A DNA stretch of 64,000 nt, taken from contig NZ_AP018560.1 in NCBI RefSeq assembly GCF_003967035.1, positions 1,449,001 through 1,513,000 on the forward strand, written 5' to 3'. Positions 40,869 to 50,950 of the stretch are shown piece after piece. A program made the translations under genes and the position numbers. Under the pieces are notes generated by a model. That model was not told where the DNA came from, did not search any database, and saw only the letters and a program-made list of their open reading frames with translations. Numbering within the stretch: the stretch's first letter is position 1; each line of letters opens with the position of its first letter. Source of the stretch: Aerosticca soli (GTDB taxonomy: Bacteria > Pseudomonadota > Gammaproteobacteria > Xanthomonadales > Rhodanobacteraceae).

Positions 40869-41825
40869 TCAGGGCCGCCGCGCGAGCTCGGGGTTTTCCC
40901 GCGTCTTCGGCATCAGATCCTGCTTGGAGACGCCGAGCCAGAGCAGGATCGGGCTGGCCACGAAGATCGAGGACAGCGTGCCGACCACGATGCCGATCAG
41001 CATGGTGACCGCGAAGCCATGCACCACCGGGCCGCCGATGAAGTACAGCGCGGCCATGGTGATGCCGGTGAACAGCGAGGTGATGATGGTGCGCGAGAGC
41101 GTGCTGTTGATCGAGCGGTTCAGGATCTCCTCCGGCTCGGCCTTGCGCGCCAGGCGAAACAGTTCGCGGATGCGGTCGAACACCACCACCTTGTCGTTGA
41201 TCGAATAACCGATCACCGCCAGCACCGAAGCCAGCACGGTGAGGTCGAACTCGCGCCGCATCAGCGCGATCACGCCCAGCGTGATCAGCACGTCGTGCAC
41301 CTCGGTCACCAGCGCGGCGATGGCGAAGCGCCGCTCGAAGCGGATCCATAGATACACGCCGATGCCGATGATGACGAAGATCGCGGCGACGATGCCGTCG
41401 CTGCGCAGTTCCTCGCCGACTTGCGGACTGACCGAAGACCGGCTCTTGAGCGTGACGTCCGGACGCGTCGACTTGAGCGCGGTGGTGACTTCGGTGGCCA
41501 CCTTGTCGAGATTCACCCGGCCTTTTTCGTCCTTCATCGCCGCGGTGGGCTGCAGGCGGATCGATACCTCGCGGCTGCCGCCCAGGCTCTGCACCACCGC
41601 GTTTTCCATGCCGTGCGCGGCCAGCGCCTGGCGTACCTGACCGATGTCCACCGGCTGCTCGAAGGCCGCCTCGACCGCCACGCCGCCAGTGAAGTCGAGC
41701 CCGTAGTTGAGGCCGCGGGTGAACAGCAGCACGACCGAGGCCAGCATCAGCAAGGCGGCGATGCCGATGCTGATGCGCCGCATGCCGAGGAAGTTGACGT
41801 TGGCGTTGTGATTGAAGATTTCCAT
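40869..41825 (-). CDS. secF: protein translocase subunit SecF
   Basis: 318 residues. MEIFNHNANVNFLGMRR, LDFTGGVAVE, and YSINDKVVVFDRIREL with SINSTLSRTIITS, the SecF marks. Works with SecD and YajC to pull translocated proteins into the periplasm using proton flow. Last gene of yajC-secD-secF. Confidence 0.97.
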   Translation of the reverse strand: MEIFNHNANVNFLGMRRISIGIAALLMLASVVLLFTRGLNYGLDFTGGVAVEAAFEQPVDIGQVRQALAAHGMENAVVQSLGGSREVSIRLQPTAAMKDEKGRVNLDKVATEVTTALKSTRPDVTLKSRSSVSPQVGEELRSDGIVAAIFVIIGIGVYLWIRFERRFAIAALVTEVHDVLITLGVIALMRREFDLTVLASVLAVIGYSINDKVVVFDRIRELFRLARKAEPEEILNRSINSTLSRTIITSLFTGITMAALYFIGGPVVHGFAVTMLIGIVVGTLSSIFVASPILLWLGVSKQDLMPKTRENPELARRP

Positions 41826-41841
41826 GGCGATTCCCCGGGCC

Positions 41842-43725
41842 TTACACCGACAGCGTCTTCAACTTGCGGTTGCCGTGGATCAGCGCGGTGATCGCGTGGG
41901 TCACGGTGACCGAGGTGAACATCGAGGTGAGGATGCCGATCAGCAGCGTGACGCCGAAACCCTTGATCGGTCCCGAACCCATGGTGGTGAGCGCCAGCGC
42001 GGCGATGAGGTGGGTGACGTTGGCATCCAGGATCGTCGCCCAGGCCTTGTCGTAGCCGGCGCGGATCGCCGCGTGCGGCGTCGAGCCGTTGCGCAGCTCC
42101 TCGCGGATGCGCTCGCAGATCAGCACGTTGGCGTCGATCGCCATGCCCAGGGTGAGCACGATGCCGGCGATGCCCGGCATGGTCAGCGTCACGCCGATCA
42201 GCGACATCACCGCCAGCAGCAGCACCAGGTTGAAGAACAGCGCGATGTCAGCTACCAGTCCGAACAGCTTGTAGTACACCGCCGCCGCGACCAGCACCAG
42301 GCCGAGGCCGATCATCACCGCGCGGAAACCCTTGCGGATGTTGTCCTGACCCAGGCTCGGGCCGATCACCTGTTCGGAGACGATGTCCATCGGCGCCGCC
42401 AGCGAGCCGCTCTTGAGCAGGAGCGCGAGTTCGGAGGCTTCCTTGGGGCTGCCCAGGCCGGTGGTCTGGAAGCGCTTGCCGAACACGCCCTGCACGGTGG
42501 CGTTGCTGATCACCTCCTCGGTGACGCGCGGCACGCGCACTTCCTTGCCGTCGACCACCTTGGTGTCGACCACGCGCTCGACATAGACCACCGCCATCGG
42601 CTTGCCGACGTTGGCGCTGGTGTAGTCGAGCATCTTTTTCGCACCGCTCGCGTTCAGGGTGACGTCCACCTTTGGCTGACCGGTGGTCGGATCGACGCCG
42701 GAGGCGGCATCCTCGAGCTCATCGCCGGTGACGATCACGCGCTTGCCCACCAGCACCGGCCGGTGCGAGCCGCGCATGGTGAGCAGCCGCTGATCCGGCG
42801 GCACGATGCCGGTGCGCGCGGCCTGCATCGCCAGCGCGCCGGTCGGATCCACGACGCCCGGGTGGTATTCCAGCGTGGCCTGCGCGCCGATGGTCTTCTT
42901 CGCCTCGGCCGGGTCCTGCACGCCGGCGAGTTGCACCACGATCTGGTTGTCGCCCTGCTTCTGGATGATCGGCTCGGACACGCCGAGCGCATTGATGCGG
43001 TTGCGCAGGGTGGCCAGGTTCTGGCTGACCGCGTCCTGCATCAGTGCGCGCAGCTTCTCCGGACGGATCGCCACGTTGAGCACGAAGCGATCGGCCGTGC
43101 TCGGCCCCTCGCTGACGGTGAGGTCGGGATACTCGGCGGCGATGGCTTCCGCGGCGGCGGCACGGTCGGCGGCCGAGCGCAACACCACGCTGATCGTCGC
43201 CTGCCCGGGCGTCGTCGCGGGAGTGACCGCGTCGTAACGGATGTTCTTCTGCCGCAGGAGGTCGCGGATGCCGTCGGCATAACCGTCGCGGCGCTTCTCG
43301 ATCACCGCCTCCTGGTCGACCTCCATCAGGAAGTTGACGCCGCCCTGCAGATCCAGGCCGAGCGGCATCGCCCGCGCGCCGATCGCCGACAGCCAGCGCG
43401 GCGCGGTGGAAGTCAGATTGAGCGCCACCGTGTAGTCGTCCCCCACGGCAGCCTTGATGACGTCGGCCGCGCGCGCCTGCACGTCGGCGTTGTCGAACGA
43501 CACGACCAGGTGCTCGCCCTCCAGCGCCAGAGTGCGCCAGGCGATGCCCTGTTTGGCCAGGGCGTCGGTGACCTTCTGCCGCAACGTGGCGTCCACGGAG
43601 GCGCCGTGGCTGGCGGCAACCTGGACGGAAGGCGCGGGCGGGAACGCATTGGGCAACGCGTAGACGATGCCGAGCAGCAGCACGACCGCGACCAGCACGT
43701 ATTTCCAGCGTGGAAAGTCACTCAT
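41842..43725 (-). CDS. secD: protein translocase subunit SecD
   Basis: 627 residues. LGLDLQGGVNFLMEVD, a large periplasmic domain, then ANVLICERIREELRNG and THLIAALALTTMGSGPIKGF in the membrane part. Full length for a proteobacterial SecD. A 241-bp gap separates it from yajC. Confidence 0.97.
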   Translation of the reverse strand: MSDFPRWKYVLVAVVLLLGIVYALPNAFPPAPSVQVAASHGASVDATLRQKVTDALAKQGIAWRTLALEGEHLVVSFDNADVQARAADVIKAAVGDDYTVALNLTSTAPRWLSAIGARAMPLGLDLQGGVNFLMEVDQEAVIEKRRDGYADGIRDLLRQKNIRYDAVTPATTPGQATISVVLRSAADRAAAAEAIAAEYPDLTVSEGPSTADRFVLNVAIRPEKLRALMQDAVSQNLATLRNRINALGVSEPIIQKQGDNQIVVQLAGVQDPAEAKKTIGAQATLEYHPGVVDPTGALAMQAARTGIVPPDQRLLTMRGSHRPVLVGKRVIVTGDELEDAASGVDPTTGQPKVDVTLNASGAKKMLDYTSANVGKPMAVVYVERVVDTKVVDGKEVRVPRVTEEVISNATVQGVFGKRFQTTGLGSPKEASELALLLKSGSLAAPMDIVSEQVIGPSLGQDNIRKGFRAVMIGLGLVLVAAAVYYKLFGLVADIALFFNLVLLLAVMSLIGVTLTMPGIAGIVLTLGMAIDANVLICERIREELRNGSTPHAAIRAGYDKAWATILDANVTHLIAALALTTMGSGPIKGFGVTLLIGILTSMFTSVTVTHAITALIHGNRKLKTLSV

Positions 43726-43966
43726 GGCATGGGTCCTGAAAAAATGCCGGCCATTCTTCGCGGAAATGTCCGGCTCGCTGCGGCTTGGGGCTCAGGCCCG
43801 CACCGCGTTCCATGAAAGTCCCGAGGATGCTGCGCGCGGCTCACCTGCCTGCGGCGGCACGCGGGCGAGCGGCGGCAGGCGCGAGCCATGCCGACGGCGG
43901 CGCCGTCCCCGGGAAAGGCGGCTCGGGCGCATCGTCGTCGCGTTCGAGCCGCATTTCCCGCCGCGC

Positions 43967-44299
43967 TCAGGCGGACTTGAGGCTGCCCTTGGGCAGCACC
44001 TGCGACACCGCGCTCTTTTGCAGCTTGACCTTGACGTTGGGCGCGATCTCGACGGTGACGAAGCTCTCGCCGACCTCCTCGACGCGGCCGGCGATGCCGC
44101 CCGTGGTCACCACCTCGTCGCCCTTGGACAGCGCCGAGAGCATGGCGCGGTGTTCCTTCTGCCGCTTCATCTGCGGGCGGATCATCATGAAATACATGAG
44201 ACCGAACAGCACGATCAGCGGCAGGAAGGTCATCAGCGGATTGCCGGGCGCGGCGGCGGGCGCGGCCTGGGCCAGGATCAGGGGCATGGCAAGGTTCAT
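43967..44299 (-). CDS. yajC: preprotein translocase accessory subunit YajC
   Basis: 110 residues from MNLAMPLILAQAAPAAA; one membrane helix (PLIVLFGLMYFMMIRPQ) followed by QKEHRAMLSALSKGDEVVTTGG, the YajC signature. First gene of the sec cluster here. The 241 bp to secD holds no gene. Confidence 0.95.
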   Translation of the reverse strand: MNLAMPLILAQAAPAAAPGNPLMTFLPLIVLFGLMYFMMIRPQMKRQKEHRAMLSALSKGDEVVTTGGIAGRVEEVGESFVTVEIAPNVKVKLQKSAVSQVLPKGSLKSA

Positions 44300-44405
44300 G
44301 GCATCGTCTCGCAAAGCGGCCCCGTCGGCAGCCAAGGCCGGGGAGCCGGGTCAAAAAGGTCTTGGATTATGCCATGCGCCCACGGGCGGCGCGCAGCGTT
44401 GTGTG

Positions 44406-45566
44406 TCACCAGCGGGCGAGCTCGGCCAGCGCCGGCGCCGCCTGTGCCTGGCGTCCGAGCGCGCCGGCCAGCGCGTCCACCCGCGCGGCCAGGGTGGCGG
44501 CATCGGCCGCGCAGACGGTGGCATGCCCGACCTTGCGCCCCTCGCGCGGGGCCTTGCCGTAGTCGTGCCAGTGCGCATCGCTGGTGCGCAGCACGGGAGC
44601 GGGATCGGGTAACGCGCCGATCCAGTTGAACATCAGCGCCGGCCCGCGCGCGGCAGTGTCGCCGAGCGGCAGGCCGAGCACGCTGCGCACGTGGTTCTCG
44701 AATTGGCTGGTCAGCGCGCCCTCGATCGTCCAGTGCCCGGAGTTGTGCACGCGCGGGGCCATCTCGTTGCCGAGCAACTGCCCGTCCTTGAGGAACAGTT
44801 CCAACGCGAACACGCCGACGTAATCCAGGCGTTCGGCGAGGGTGCGCGCGAGCGCGCCGGCCTGCGCCTTCAGCGCGTCATCTGCCCGCGCCGGCGCCAG
44901 GCTCAGGCTGAGGACGCCCTGGTGATGCCAGTTGCGGGTCAGTGGCCAGGTACGCAGGTCGCCGTCGCGCCCGCGCACGGCCAGCACCGAGAGCTCGCCG
45001 TCGAACGGCACGAAGGCCTCGAGGATCAAGCCGTGCTGCGCGGCGGCTGCGCCGAGCACCGCCCAGGCGGCATCGGCGTCGGCGGCCGTGCGCAGGCGGA
45101 ACTGGCCCTTGCCGTCGTAGCCCAGGCGCCGGGTCTTCAGGATCGCCGGCGTGCCGATCACTTCCAGCGCGAAGTCCAGGCCCCGGCGGGTGTCCACCGC
45201 CGCATAGGCCGGGGTGGCCAGCCCGCAGTCGCGGAACAGCGTTTTTTCGGCCAGCCGGTCCTGCGCCACCGCCAGCGCCTGGGGATTGGGAAACACCGCC
45301 ACCCGGTCGGCGAGCCATTGCGCGGTTTCCGCGGGCACGTTCTCGAAGTCGAAGGTGACCACGTCCACCGCCTCGGCGAAGCGTGCCAGCGCGTCCTTGT
45401 CGGTCCAATCGGCCACGGTGAGCGCCGCCACCTGGCCGGCGCAGGCATCGGCGGCGCTATCCACCACCCGCGTCCTGACCCCGAGCGGCGCGGCAGCCAG
45501 GGCCAGCATGCGGGCGAGCTGGCCGCCGCCGAGGATGCCGAGGACCGGCTGCCGGTGCGCGCTCAT
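44406..45566 (-). CDS. purK: 5-(carboxyamino)imidazole ribonucleotide synthase
   Basis: 386 residues from [24 protein letters not shown]-grasp fold: [43 protein letters not shown]. Purine synthesis, converting AIR to N5-CAIR. Start overlaps the purE stop. Confidence 0.97.
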   Translation of the reverse strand: MSAHRQPVLGILGGGQLARMLALAAAPLGVRTRVVDSAADACAGQVAALTVADWTDKDALARFAEAVDVVTFDFENVPAETAQWLADRVAVFPNPQALAVAQDRLAEKTLFRDCGLATPAYAAVDTRRGLDFALEVIGTPAILKTRRLGYDGKGQFRLRTAADADAAWAVLGAAAAQHGLILEAFVPFDGELSVLAVRGRDGDLRTWPLTRNWHHQGVLSLSLAPARADDALKAQAGALARTLAERLDYVGVFALELFLKDGQLLGNEMAPRVHNSGHWTIEGALTSQFENHVRSVLGLPLGDTAARGPALMFNWIGALPDPAPVLRTSDAHWHDYGKAPREGRKVGHATVCAADAATLAARVDALAGALGRQAQAAPALAELARW

Positions 45567-46063
45567 GCGCGCGGATCCGGATGGGCGAGCACGGCCTCGC
45601 ATTGACGGGCGCGGAAGGCGTCCAGCGCGACGGCCAGCGCAGGGTCGTGCAGGGCCAGCACCGCCGCGGCCAGCAGCGCGGCGTTCACCGCGCCGGCGCG
45701 GCCGATCGCCAGCGTGCCGACCGGAATGCCGGCCGGCATCTGCACGATCGAAAGCAGCGAATCCATGCCGTTGAGCGCCTTGGACTGGATCGGCACGCCG
45801 AACACCGGCAACCGGGTCTTGGCCGCCAGCATGCCCGGCAGGTGGGCGGCGCCGCCGGCACCGGCGACGATCACCTCGATGCCGCGCGCCACCGCCGCCT
45901 CGGCGTAGTCGAACAGGAGATCGGGTGTGCGATGGGCCGAAACCACCCGCACCTCGTGGGGCACGGACAGTTCCTCGAGCGTGGCGGCGGCGTGTTGCAT
46001 GGTTTCCCAGTCCGAGCGCGATCCCATCACCACGCCGACCCGTGCATTGGCTGCTGCCGTCAT
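45563..46063 (-). CDS. purE: N5-CAIR mutase
   Basis: 166 residues. [19 protein letters not shown] with [16 protein letters not shown] [12 protein letters not shown] and [14 protein letters not shown], defining PurE class I. Acts right after PurK; the genes form a two-gene operon. Confidence 0.97.
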   Translation of the reverse strand: MTAAANARVGVVMGSRSDWETMQHAAATLEELSVPHEVRVVSAHRTPDLLFDYAEAAVARGIEVIVAGAGGAAHLPGMLAAKTRLPVFGVPIQSKALNGMDSLLSIVQMPAGIPVGTLAIGRAGAVNAALLAAAVLALHDPALAVALDAFRARQCEAVLAHPDPRA

Positions 46064-46131
46064 GACTTTCCAGCCTGAAAAAAGGTTATTGTAGGGCTTC
46101 TTTTCCGCAACGCACGATCGCCACCACGCTC

Positions 46132-46404
46132 ATGGACAAGCGCCTGCTCGACATCCTGTGCTGCCCCGTGAGCAAGACGCCGCTGCGTCTGCTCGGCCGA
46201 CAGGAGCTGGATGCGCTCAATGCGGCGATCGCCCGCGGCGAGGTCCTGACCGTGGCTGGCAGCCGCGTCGAAAACGCCCTCGCCGAGGGCCTGATCACGG
46301 TCGATGGCAAGGTGATCTACCGCGTCGAGGACGGCATCCCGGTCCTCCTGCCCGAGGAGGGCATCGGCACGGTGCAGTTCCAGGATTTCCCGCGCGTGGC
46401 CTGA
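46132..46404 (+). CDS. Trm112-family small zinc-ribbon-like protein
   Basis: 90 residues: MDKRLLDILCCPVSKTPLRL and YRVEDGIPVLLPEE are the YcaR/Trm112 marks. Eukaryotic and archaeal homologues support methyltransferases; the bacterial role is less clear. The second Cys pair is absent, as in many bacterial members. Divergent from purE. Confidence 0.9.
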   Translation: MDKRLLDILCCPVSKTPLRLLGRQELDALNAAIARGEVLTVAGSRVENALAEGLITVDGKVIYRVEDGIPVLLPEEGIGTVQFQDFPRVA

Positions 46405-46539
46405 CGGCGAGCCCCGGAGGGCTTACGCCGCCATCCCGCACCGCCGGTCATGACAGGGCGGCAGGTTTTCATCTATCGTCGGCCGGACGGGCCGCTGCGG
46501 CCCGGCTGGCCGGTCGCAATCGAGCAAAGAGGCATGGCC

Positions 46540-48759
46540 ATGGCTGAAGCCTACGAGCCTTCCAAGGTCGTCAATCTCCATCAGCGGTTGGAACCTGGCC
46601 ACCCGCGCGGCGGTGAGCTGCTGCAGGCGGTGCGCGATATGGCCACCCGGCGCCTGCAGCAACTGCTCGGGCAGATGTTCGAGCACGTCGACGATGCGCT
46701 GTTCGACCTGGCCGAAAAAGCTGAGAACAACGCCGCGCAGATGCACTATTTCGACGGCATGCGCGAGGTCCGCCGACGCCGGCTGGCGATCGAGCGCAGC
46801 TATCTTTCCCAGGTGACGCGCATGCTCGGCCCGATGCCGGTCGCGCCGCGCGCCACGACCGCGCCGTCCGCTTCCGGCGAGCTCTCGCTGGTGGCCGACG
46901 ACGAGCTGGAGGAATCGCTGGCGGTCACCAGCATGGCCAGCAAGAACGAGGCCCGGCTCGCGCAGGAGCTGCATGCGCTCAACCAGCGGCTCGGGGTGAT
47001 CTGCGGCGGGATCAAGCTGGACGAATCCAACAGCCCGCTCGCGCCGGCCGCACTCGCCGAAGCCTTCCGGCAGGCCATGGGCGAGCTGGAGGCCGACGTT
47101 CGCGTCAAGCTGCTCATCTACAAGCTGTTCGACCGCTATGTCATGGCCGGTCTCGATGCGCTCTATCCGGAGATCAATGCCGAGCTGATGCGGGCCGGCG
47201 TGCTGCCGCAGTTCCGCCAGGGCGCTCGGCATGCCGCGCCGGAACACGCCGCGGCGGGTGCCGCATCCGCTGTCGCGGCGGGCGGACAGGACGCCGGCGC
47301 CGCCGAGGACGTGCTCGAGACCTTGAGCCAGCTCTTCAATGCCCGCCGTGGGCGCGCACCCACCGCTCCGCCCCCGGCGGCTGCGGCGCCGGCGCCCTCG
47401 GTCCACGAGCTGCTCGGGGCGCTCAGCGTGCTGCAGAGCCAGCTGGCCGACCATGCCAGCCCGGTGCCCGCATCGACCGGCGCCCAGCAGAGCGCCGCCG
47501 ATGCCGCCGCGCTGAAAAGCCTGCTCATGAGCCAGCTGGGCGCACTGCGCGGCGCCCGGCCATCGGCCATGGCCGGCATGGACGAGGACACCATCGACCT
47601 GGTCGGCATGCTGTTCGAATTCATCCTGGCCGATGACACCTTGCCGCCGACCATGCAGGCGCTGCTGGCGCGGCTGCAGATTCCCTACCTCAAGGCGGCA
47701 TTGCTGGACCGGCGCTTGTTCGCCCAGCGCCAGCACCCGGCACGGCGCCTGCTGGACATGCTGGCCGAGCTCGCCAAGGGCTGGTCGCCCGAAGCGGACC
47801 GCGATCATCGGGTGTTCGACCGGGTGAAATCGGTCGTCGAGCGGCTGCTGCATGATTTCGACGACGATCTCGGCCTTTTCGAGCGATTGTGCGGAGAGCT
47901 TGCCGCCTTCCAGGAAACGCTGCGCCGGCGCGCCGAGCTGGCCGAGCAGCGCGTGGCCGAAGCCACCCACGGTCGCGAGCGACTGGAGCTGGCGCGCCGG
48001 CGCGCGGCGCGGGAAATCCTCGACCGCATCGGCGGGCGTGCCCTGCCGCCGCTGGTGCACGGCGTGCTGGCGCGGGCCTGGGCCAACTACCTGGTGCTGA
48101 CCCTGCTGCGCCAGGGCGAGGATTCACTGGAGTTTTCCGAAGCGCTGCGCTTCGTCGACGAATTCATCGCCAGCACGCTGCCGGTGCGCGACGCCGAAAG
48201 CCGGCAGACCCTGCGGCAGCTCATGCCGCGCATCGAGCGCAGCCTGCGCCGGGGCCTGGCCAGCGTGGCCTTCCAGGAAAGCGACATCGAACGGCTGCTC
48301 GCCCAGCTCACGGGCTACTACCGTGAGCGGCTGGGCGAGGCCCCTGCGCAGGCTGCGTCGTCCATGGAAGGCCCACTGCCGATTCCCGACAGCATCCAGC
48401 CCATCGTCGAGCAGGAAGCGCCGGCGCTGCAGGCCGAACGCGAGGCCGCGACGGCGCCGCCGCCGGAGATCCCGCAGCTCGAACAGGTCTACGCGCTCAA
48501 GCCTGGTACGTGGCTCGAGTTCTGTCCCACCGGCGCCCCGGCCGAGCGCGCCAAGCTGTCCTGGATCAGCCCGATGAGCGGTCGCTATCTGTTTGTCAAC
48601 CGCCGCGGCCTCAAGGTGGCGGACTACGCCCCGCACGAGCTGGCCGCCGCGCTGGCCGCCGGCAGCGCGCGCGTACTGCCGGCCGAACCCCTGTTCGACC
48701 GTGCCCTGGACGCCATCGTCGACCGCTTGAGCCAGCCGCCTGGAACGCCGGCGGCATGA
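46540..48759 (+). CDS. DUF1631-family protein
   Basis: 739 residues from ATG 46540, with AGAGG and 7-nt spacing (ATG 46534 is too close). Mostly helical, Ala/Leu-rich. Recognisable DUF1631 segments: LFDLAEKAENNAAQMHYFD near the start, and VKSVVERLLHDFDDDLGLFE later. The C-terminal ~90 residues (WLEFCPTGAPAERAKLSW, GRYLFVNRRG) look PilZ-like. Some databases call it thymidine phosphorylase, which is not supported. Coupled to nadC by an ATGA overlap. Confidence 0.88.
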   Translation: MAEAYEPSKVVNLHQRLEPGHPRGGELLQAVRDMATRRLQQLLGQMFEHVDDALFDLAEKAENNAAQMHYFDGMREVRRRRLAIERSYLSQVTRMLGPMPVAPRATTAPSASGELSLVADDELEESLAVTSMASKNEARLAQELHALNQRLGVICGGIKLDESNSPLAPAALAEAFRQAMGELEADVRVKLLIYKLFDRYVMAGLDALYPEINAELMRAGVLPQFRQGARHAAPEHAAAGAASAVAAGGQDAGAAEDVLETLSQLFNARRGRAPTAPPPAAAAPAPSVHELLGALSVLQSQLADHASPVPASTGAQQSAADAAALKSLLMSQLGALRGARPSAMAGMDEDTIDLVGMLFEFILADDTLPPTMQALLARLQIPYLKAALLDRRLFAQRQHPARRLLDMLAELAKGWSPEADRDHRVFDRVKSVVERLLHDFDDDLGLFERLCGELAAFQETLRRRAELAEQRVAEATHGRERLELARRRAAREILDRIGGRALPPLVHGVLARAWANYLVLTLLRQGEDSLEFSEALRFVDEFIASTLPVRDAESRQTLRQLMPRIERSLRRGLASVAFQESDIERLLAQLTGYYRERLGEAPAQAASSMEGPLPIPDSIQPIVEQEAPALQAEREAATAPPPEIPQLEQVYALKPGTWLEFCPTGAPAERAKLSWISPMSGRYLFVNRRGLKVADYAPHELAAALAAGSARVLPAEPLFDRALDAIVDRLSQPPGTPAA

Positions 48760-49607
48760 GCGTGGCACTCGAACTTCCCGCGGCCGCCCTCATCGAGGCC
48801 GACGTGCGCCGTGCGCTCGCGGAGGATCTGGGCAGCGGCGACGTCACTGCCGAGCTGCTGCCGGCCGCGGCCGCCGCGGAGGCCGTACTGACCTGCCGCG
48901 AGCCGGCCGTGCTCGCCGGCCGCGCCTGGTTCGAGGCCTGCTTCCGCGCGCTCGATCCGCAGACGCGGTTCAGCTGGGAAGCGGCCGACGGCGAACGGGT
49001 GACGGCCGGCGCCGTGCTCTGTCGCCTGGGCGGGCGGGCCCGCGCGCTGGTCAGCGCGGAACGCCAGGCACTCAACTTTCTGCAGCTGCTGTCCGGTACC
49101 GCCACGACCACCGCCGCGTACGTGGCGGCCATCGCCGGCACCGGCGTGCGTTTGCTGGACACCCGCAAGACGCTCCCGGGCCTGCGGGCCGCGCAGAAAT
49201 ACGCGGTGCGGGCGGGCGGCGGCCACAACCATCGCCACGGTCTCTACGACGCCATCCTGATCAAGGAAAACCACATTGCCGCGGCCGGCGGTATCGCTGC
49301 CGCGGTCACCGCCGCCCGCGCCCTGCATCCCCGCCTGCCGGTGGAGGTGGAAGTCGAGGATTTCGACGAACTCGCGCAGGCACTGGCCGCCGGTGTCGAC
49401 CGCATCATGCTCGACGACTTCTCCCTGCCCGATCTGCGCGAGGCGGTGGCACGTGTCGCGGGGCGCGTTCCCCTCGAGGTCTCCGGCAACGTCGACCTGG
49501 CCGGCATCGGCGAGCTGGCACGGACCGGCGTGGATTTCATTTCCGTGGGCGCACTCACCAAGCACGTGCGCGCCATCGATCTCTCCTTGCGCCTGCGGCT
49601 CGTCTGA
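48756..49607 (+). CDS. nadC: quinolinate phosphoribosyltransferase
   Basis: 283 residues. ADVRRALAEDLGSGDVTA, LLDTRKTLPGLRAAQKYAV, GGHNHRHGLYDAILIKENH, MLDDF: full NadC signature. Makes nicotinate mononucleotide in NAD synthesis. Coupled to the upstream DUF1631 gene. Confidence 0.97.
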   Translation: MSVALELPAAALIEADVRRALAEDLGSGDVTAELLPAAAAAEAVLTCREPAVLAGRAWFEACFRALDPQTRFSWEAADGERVTAGAVLCRLGGRARALVSAERQALNFLQLLSGTATTTAAYVAAIAGTGVRLLDTRKTLPGLRAAQKYAVRAGGGHNHRHGLYDAILIKENHIAAAGGIAAAVTAARALHPRLPVEVEVEDFDELAQALAAGVDRIMLDDFSLPDLREAVARVAGRVPLEVSGNVDLAGIGELARTGVDFISVGALTKHVRAIDLSLRLRLV

Positions 49608-49647
49608 AACTTGCCGGTGCCGTGGGGCAAGTCGCACACTCGGCGGC

Positions 49648-50037
49648 ATGGGCAACGCGTTCGATTTCGTCTTGCTGCTGCTGGTCGCGGGCATCGCCGC
49701 GGCCTGGCTCGCGCTCACCCGCATGCGCGAGCACGCCGGTGCCGAGGTGCGGCGGCAATGCCGGCGCCGCGGCCTGCAGCTGCTCGATGACAGCATCGGC
49801 TGGCGCGTGGTGCGGCTGCGTCGCGTGCAGGGTCGGTTCCATCTCGCCTGCCGCTACGATTTCGAAGTGAGCATGGACGGTGCCGACCGTGCCCGCGGCA
49901 GCCTGTGGATGACCGCCGCCGGGCCGGCTGGCATCACCCTGCCCGAACGGCCGGAGGCCGCGCTGCCGCCGTCGGAGACGCTGCCTGACAACGTGATTCC
50001 GTTGCGGCCGCGCCGCCGCGAAGGCCAGCACCACTGA
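49648..50037 (+). CDS. DUF3301-family membrane protein
   Basis: 129 residues. One N-terminal helix (FDFVLLLLVAGIAAAWLAL), then HAGAEVRRQCRRRGLQLLDDSI, RVQGRFHLACRYDFEVS, the DUF3301 pattern. Function unknown. Lies between nadC and the amidohydrolase on the same strand, with a 2-bp gap to the latter. Confidence 0.82.
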   Translation: MGNAFDFVLLLLVAGIAAAWLALTRMREHAGAEVRRQCRRRGLQLLDDSIGWRVVRLRRVQGRFHLACRYDFEVSMDGADRARGSLWMTAAGPAGITLPERPEAALPPSETLPDNVIPLRPRRREGQHH

Positions 50038-50039
50038 GC

Positions 50040-50924
50040 ATGGCCGCCGACCCGTCCGCCGCCGCGCCGCCCTGTCCGCCGCCACGACCGGACTACGAGC
50101 CGGCGCGCTTCCCGCTGCCGCCCGGCGCCTGCGACGCCCATGCGCACGTGGTGAGTGCCGACACCGACCGCTATCCACTGGTCGCCGCGCGTAGTTACAC
50201 CCCGCCGCCGGCACCGGAATCGGCCTATCTGCGCATGCTGGAAGCCACCGGCATGAGCCGCGGCGTGCTGGTGCAGATCAGCGTCTACGGTACCGACAAC
50301 CGCTACATGCTCGAAGTGCTCGGCCGCCATCCCCGGCGGCTGCGCGGGATCGCGGTGGTCGATGCCGGCGTCGCCGAAGCCGAACTTGCGCGCATGCATG
50401 CGCTCGGCGTGCGTGGCGTGCGACTCAACGTGCTGTTCGGCGGTGGCGTCGGCTTCGACGCACTGGAGACGCTGGCGGCCAGGATCGCGCCGTTCGGCTG
50501 GCATCTGGAGCTGCTGCTCGACGCCCGCCAGTTGCCGCCCCTGCTGTCGCGGCTGACCACGTTGCCGGTGCCAGTGGTCGTCGACCACATGGGCCACATG
50601 CCGGCCGAGCTCGGCGTCGCCCATCCCGGTTTCCAGGCCCTGCTCGAGCTGGTCGGTCGGCAGGGCGGCTGGGCCAAGCTCTCCGGCGCCTATCGCATCG
50701 ATTCCGACCAGCGGCACTACGCCAACGCCGCACGGCTGGCCGCGGCGCTCATCGAGGCCGCGCCCGAGCGGCTGGTCTACGGCAGCGACTGGCCGCACGT
50801 GGCGGTGCCCCATGCCATGCCCGACACGGGGCACCTGCGCAACTTGCTCGGGGAATGGATCGCCGACGCGACCCTGCGCCGGCGCATCCTGGTGGACAAC
50901 CCCGCGGTGCTCTACGACTTCTAA
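50040..50924 (+). CDS. amidohydrolase-family lactonase, LigI-like
   Basis: 294 residues. TIM-barrel amidohydrolase, COG3618 type: CDAHAHVVSADTDRYPL with HxH, VDHMGHMPAE, and LVYGSDWPHVAV near the end. It resembles 2-pyrone-4,6-dicarboxylate lactonase (LigI). The substrate is not fixed; followed by an MFS transporter and an LhgO-like oxidase, it may belong to a small catabolic unit for a lactone or hydroxyacid. Confidence 0.83.
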   Translation: MAADPSAAAPPCPPPRPDYEPARFPLPPGACDAHAHVVSADTDRYPLVAARSYTPPPAPESAYLRMLEATGMSRGVLVQISVYGTDNRYMLEVLGRHPRRLRGIAVVDAGVAEAELARMHALGVRGVRLNVLFGGGVGFDALETLAARIAPFGWHLELLLDARQLPPLLSRLTTLPVPVVVDHMGHMPAELGVAHPGFQALLELVGRQGGWAKLSGAYRIDSDQRHYANAARLAAALIEAAPERLVYGSDWPHVAVPHAMPDTGHLRNLLGEWIADATLRRRILVDNPAVLYDF

Positions 50925-50950
50925 CGCGCGCCCTGCATCGAGGCCTCGCC